Assembly (NCBI GenBank): GCA_024280885.1
Contig: JAJRPF010000015.1
Location: 37,473 to 101,472 of the forward strand
Direction: 5' to 3'
Source: Planctomycetota bacterium
GTDB taxonomy: Bacteria; Planctomycetota; JAJSAM01; JAJVHW01
Length of the DNA: 64,000 bases
Part shown: positions 63,979 to 64,000 of the stretch, piece by piece
Layout: every line of letters begins with the position of its first letter
How positions within the stretch are numbered: position 1 is the stretch's first letter
Position numbers and translations under genes: made by a program
The notes under the pieces: model-generated
What the model was told of the DNA's origin: nothing
The model's input: only the letters and a program-made list of their open reading frames with translations
Databases searched by the model: none

Positions 63979-64000
63979 TCCGTGCGGCGGGGTGTCCCGC

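Overview
The window is GC-rich chromosomal DNA from a diderm bacterium (lptB, several lipoproteins, secreted proteins). Its gene families suggest Planctomycetota or a similar large-genome lineage: secreted alpha/alpha-toroid (squalene-cyclase-like) proteins, B-box zinc-finger membrane proteins, a MoxR/DUF58/DUF4129/DUF4350/SpoIIM/RDD cluster, a spondin-domain protein, a stand-alone octaheme cytochrome and a large secreted subtilase. This placement is inference; there is no rRNA or other firm phylogenetic marker. No phage genes, transposase, CRISPR array or rRNA operon was seen.

Layout. 1-5 kb: tail of an isocitrate/isopropylmalate dehydrogenase, a secreted toroid protein, a spondin-domain protein and a coupled ECF sigma / membrane anti-sigma pair. 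5-18 kb: lipoprotein, octaheme HAO-like cytochrome, MBL-fold hydrolase, SGNH hydrolase, glycine-zipper lipoprotein, rhomboid protease, a swivel-first aconitase-superfamily enzyme, a lipoprotein/aminotransferase pair, a large membrane-anchored protein and tRNA-Leu(GAG). 18-32 kb: a secreted glycosidase-like protein, then a tightly packed plus-strand cluster whose core is MoxR ATPase, DUF58, DUF4129, DUF4350, SpoIIM and RDD proteins, framed by B-box, YIP1 and PH-like membrane proteins. 32-51 kb: EVE, DoxX and MauE proteins, LptB, an HD-GYP response regulator, EtfBA, a dGTPase-like HD hydrolase, a second rhomboid protease, a degenerate receiver, peroxiredoxin plus lipoprotein, a secreted metallopeptidase-like protein, and overlapping nadA-moaA. 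51-64 kb: two proteins sharing an N-terminal PPC-like domain (one a subtilase), a second toroid protein, a decayed toxin-antitoxin-like pair, and tRNA-Gly(CCC) next to tRNA-derived repeats.

The least explained material is intergenic. A composite repeat of about 0.65-0.7 kb occurs three times (about 35.66, 38.53 and 43.94 kb), built from a conserved backbone with several stem-loops at fixed places. Some stems have different sequences in different copies yet stay paired. Related inverted repeats occur at 14 kb, 55.5 kb and 62.5 kb, and one of them supplies the C-terminus and stop codon of a gene. At the right end, tRNA-Gly 3' fragments are separated from 5' fragments by 93-nt insertions at the same T-loop point, in two copies.
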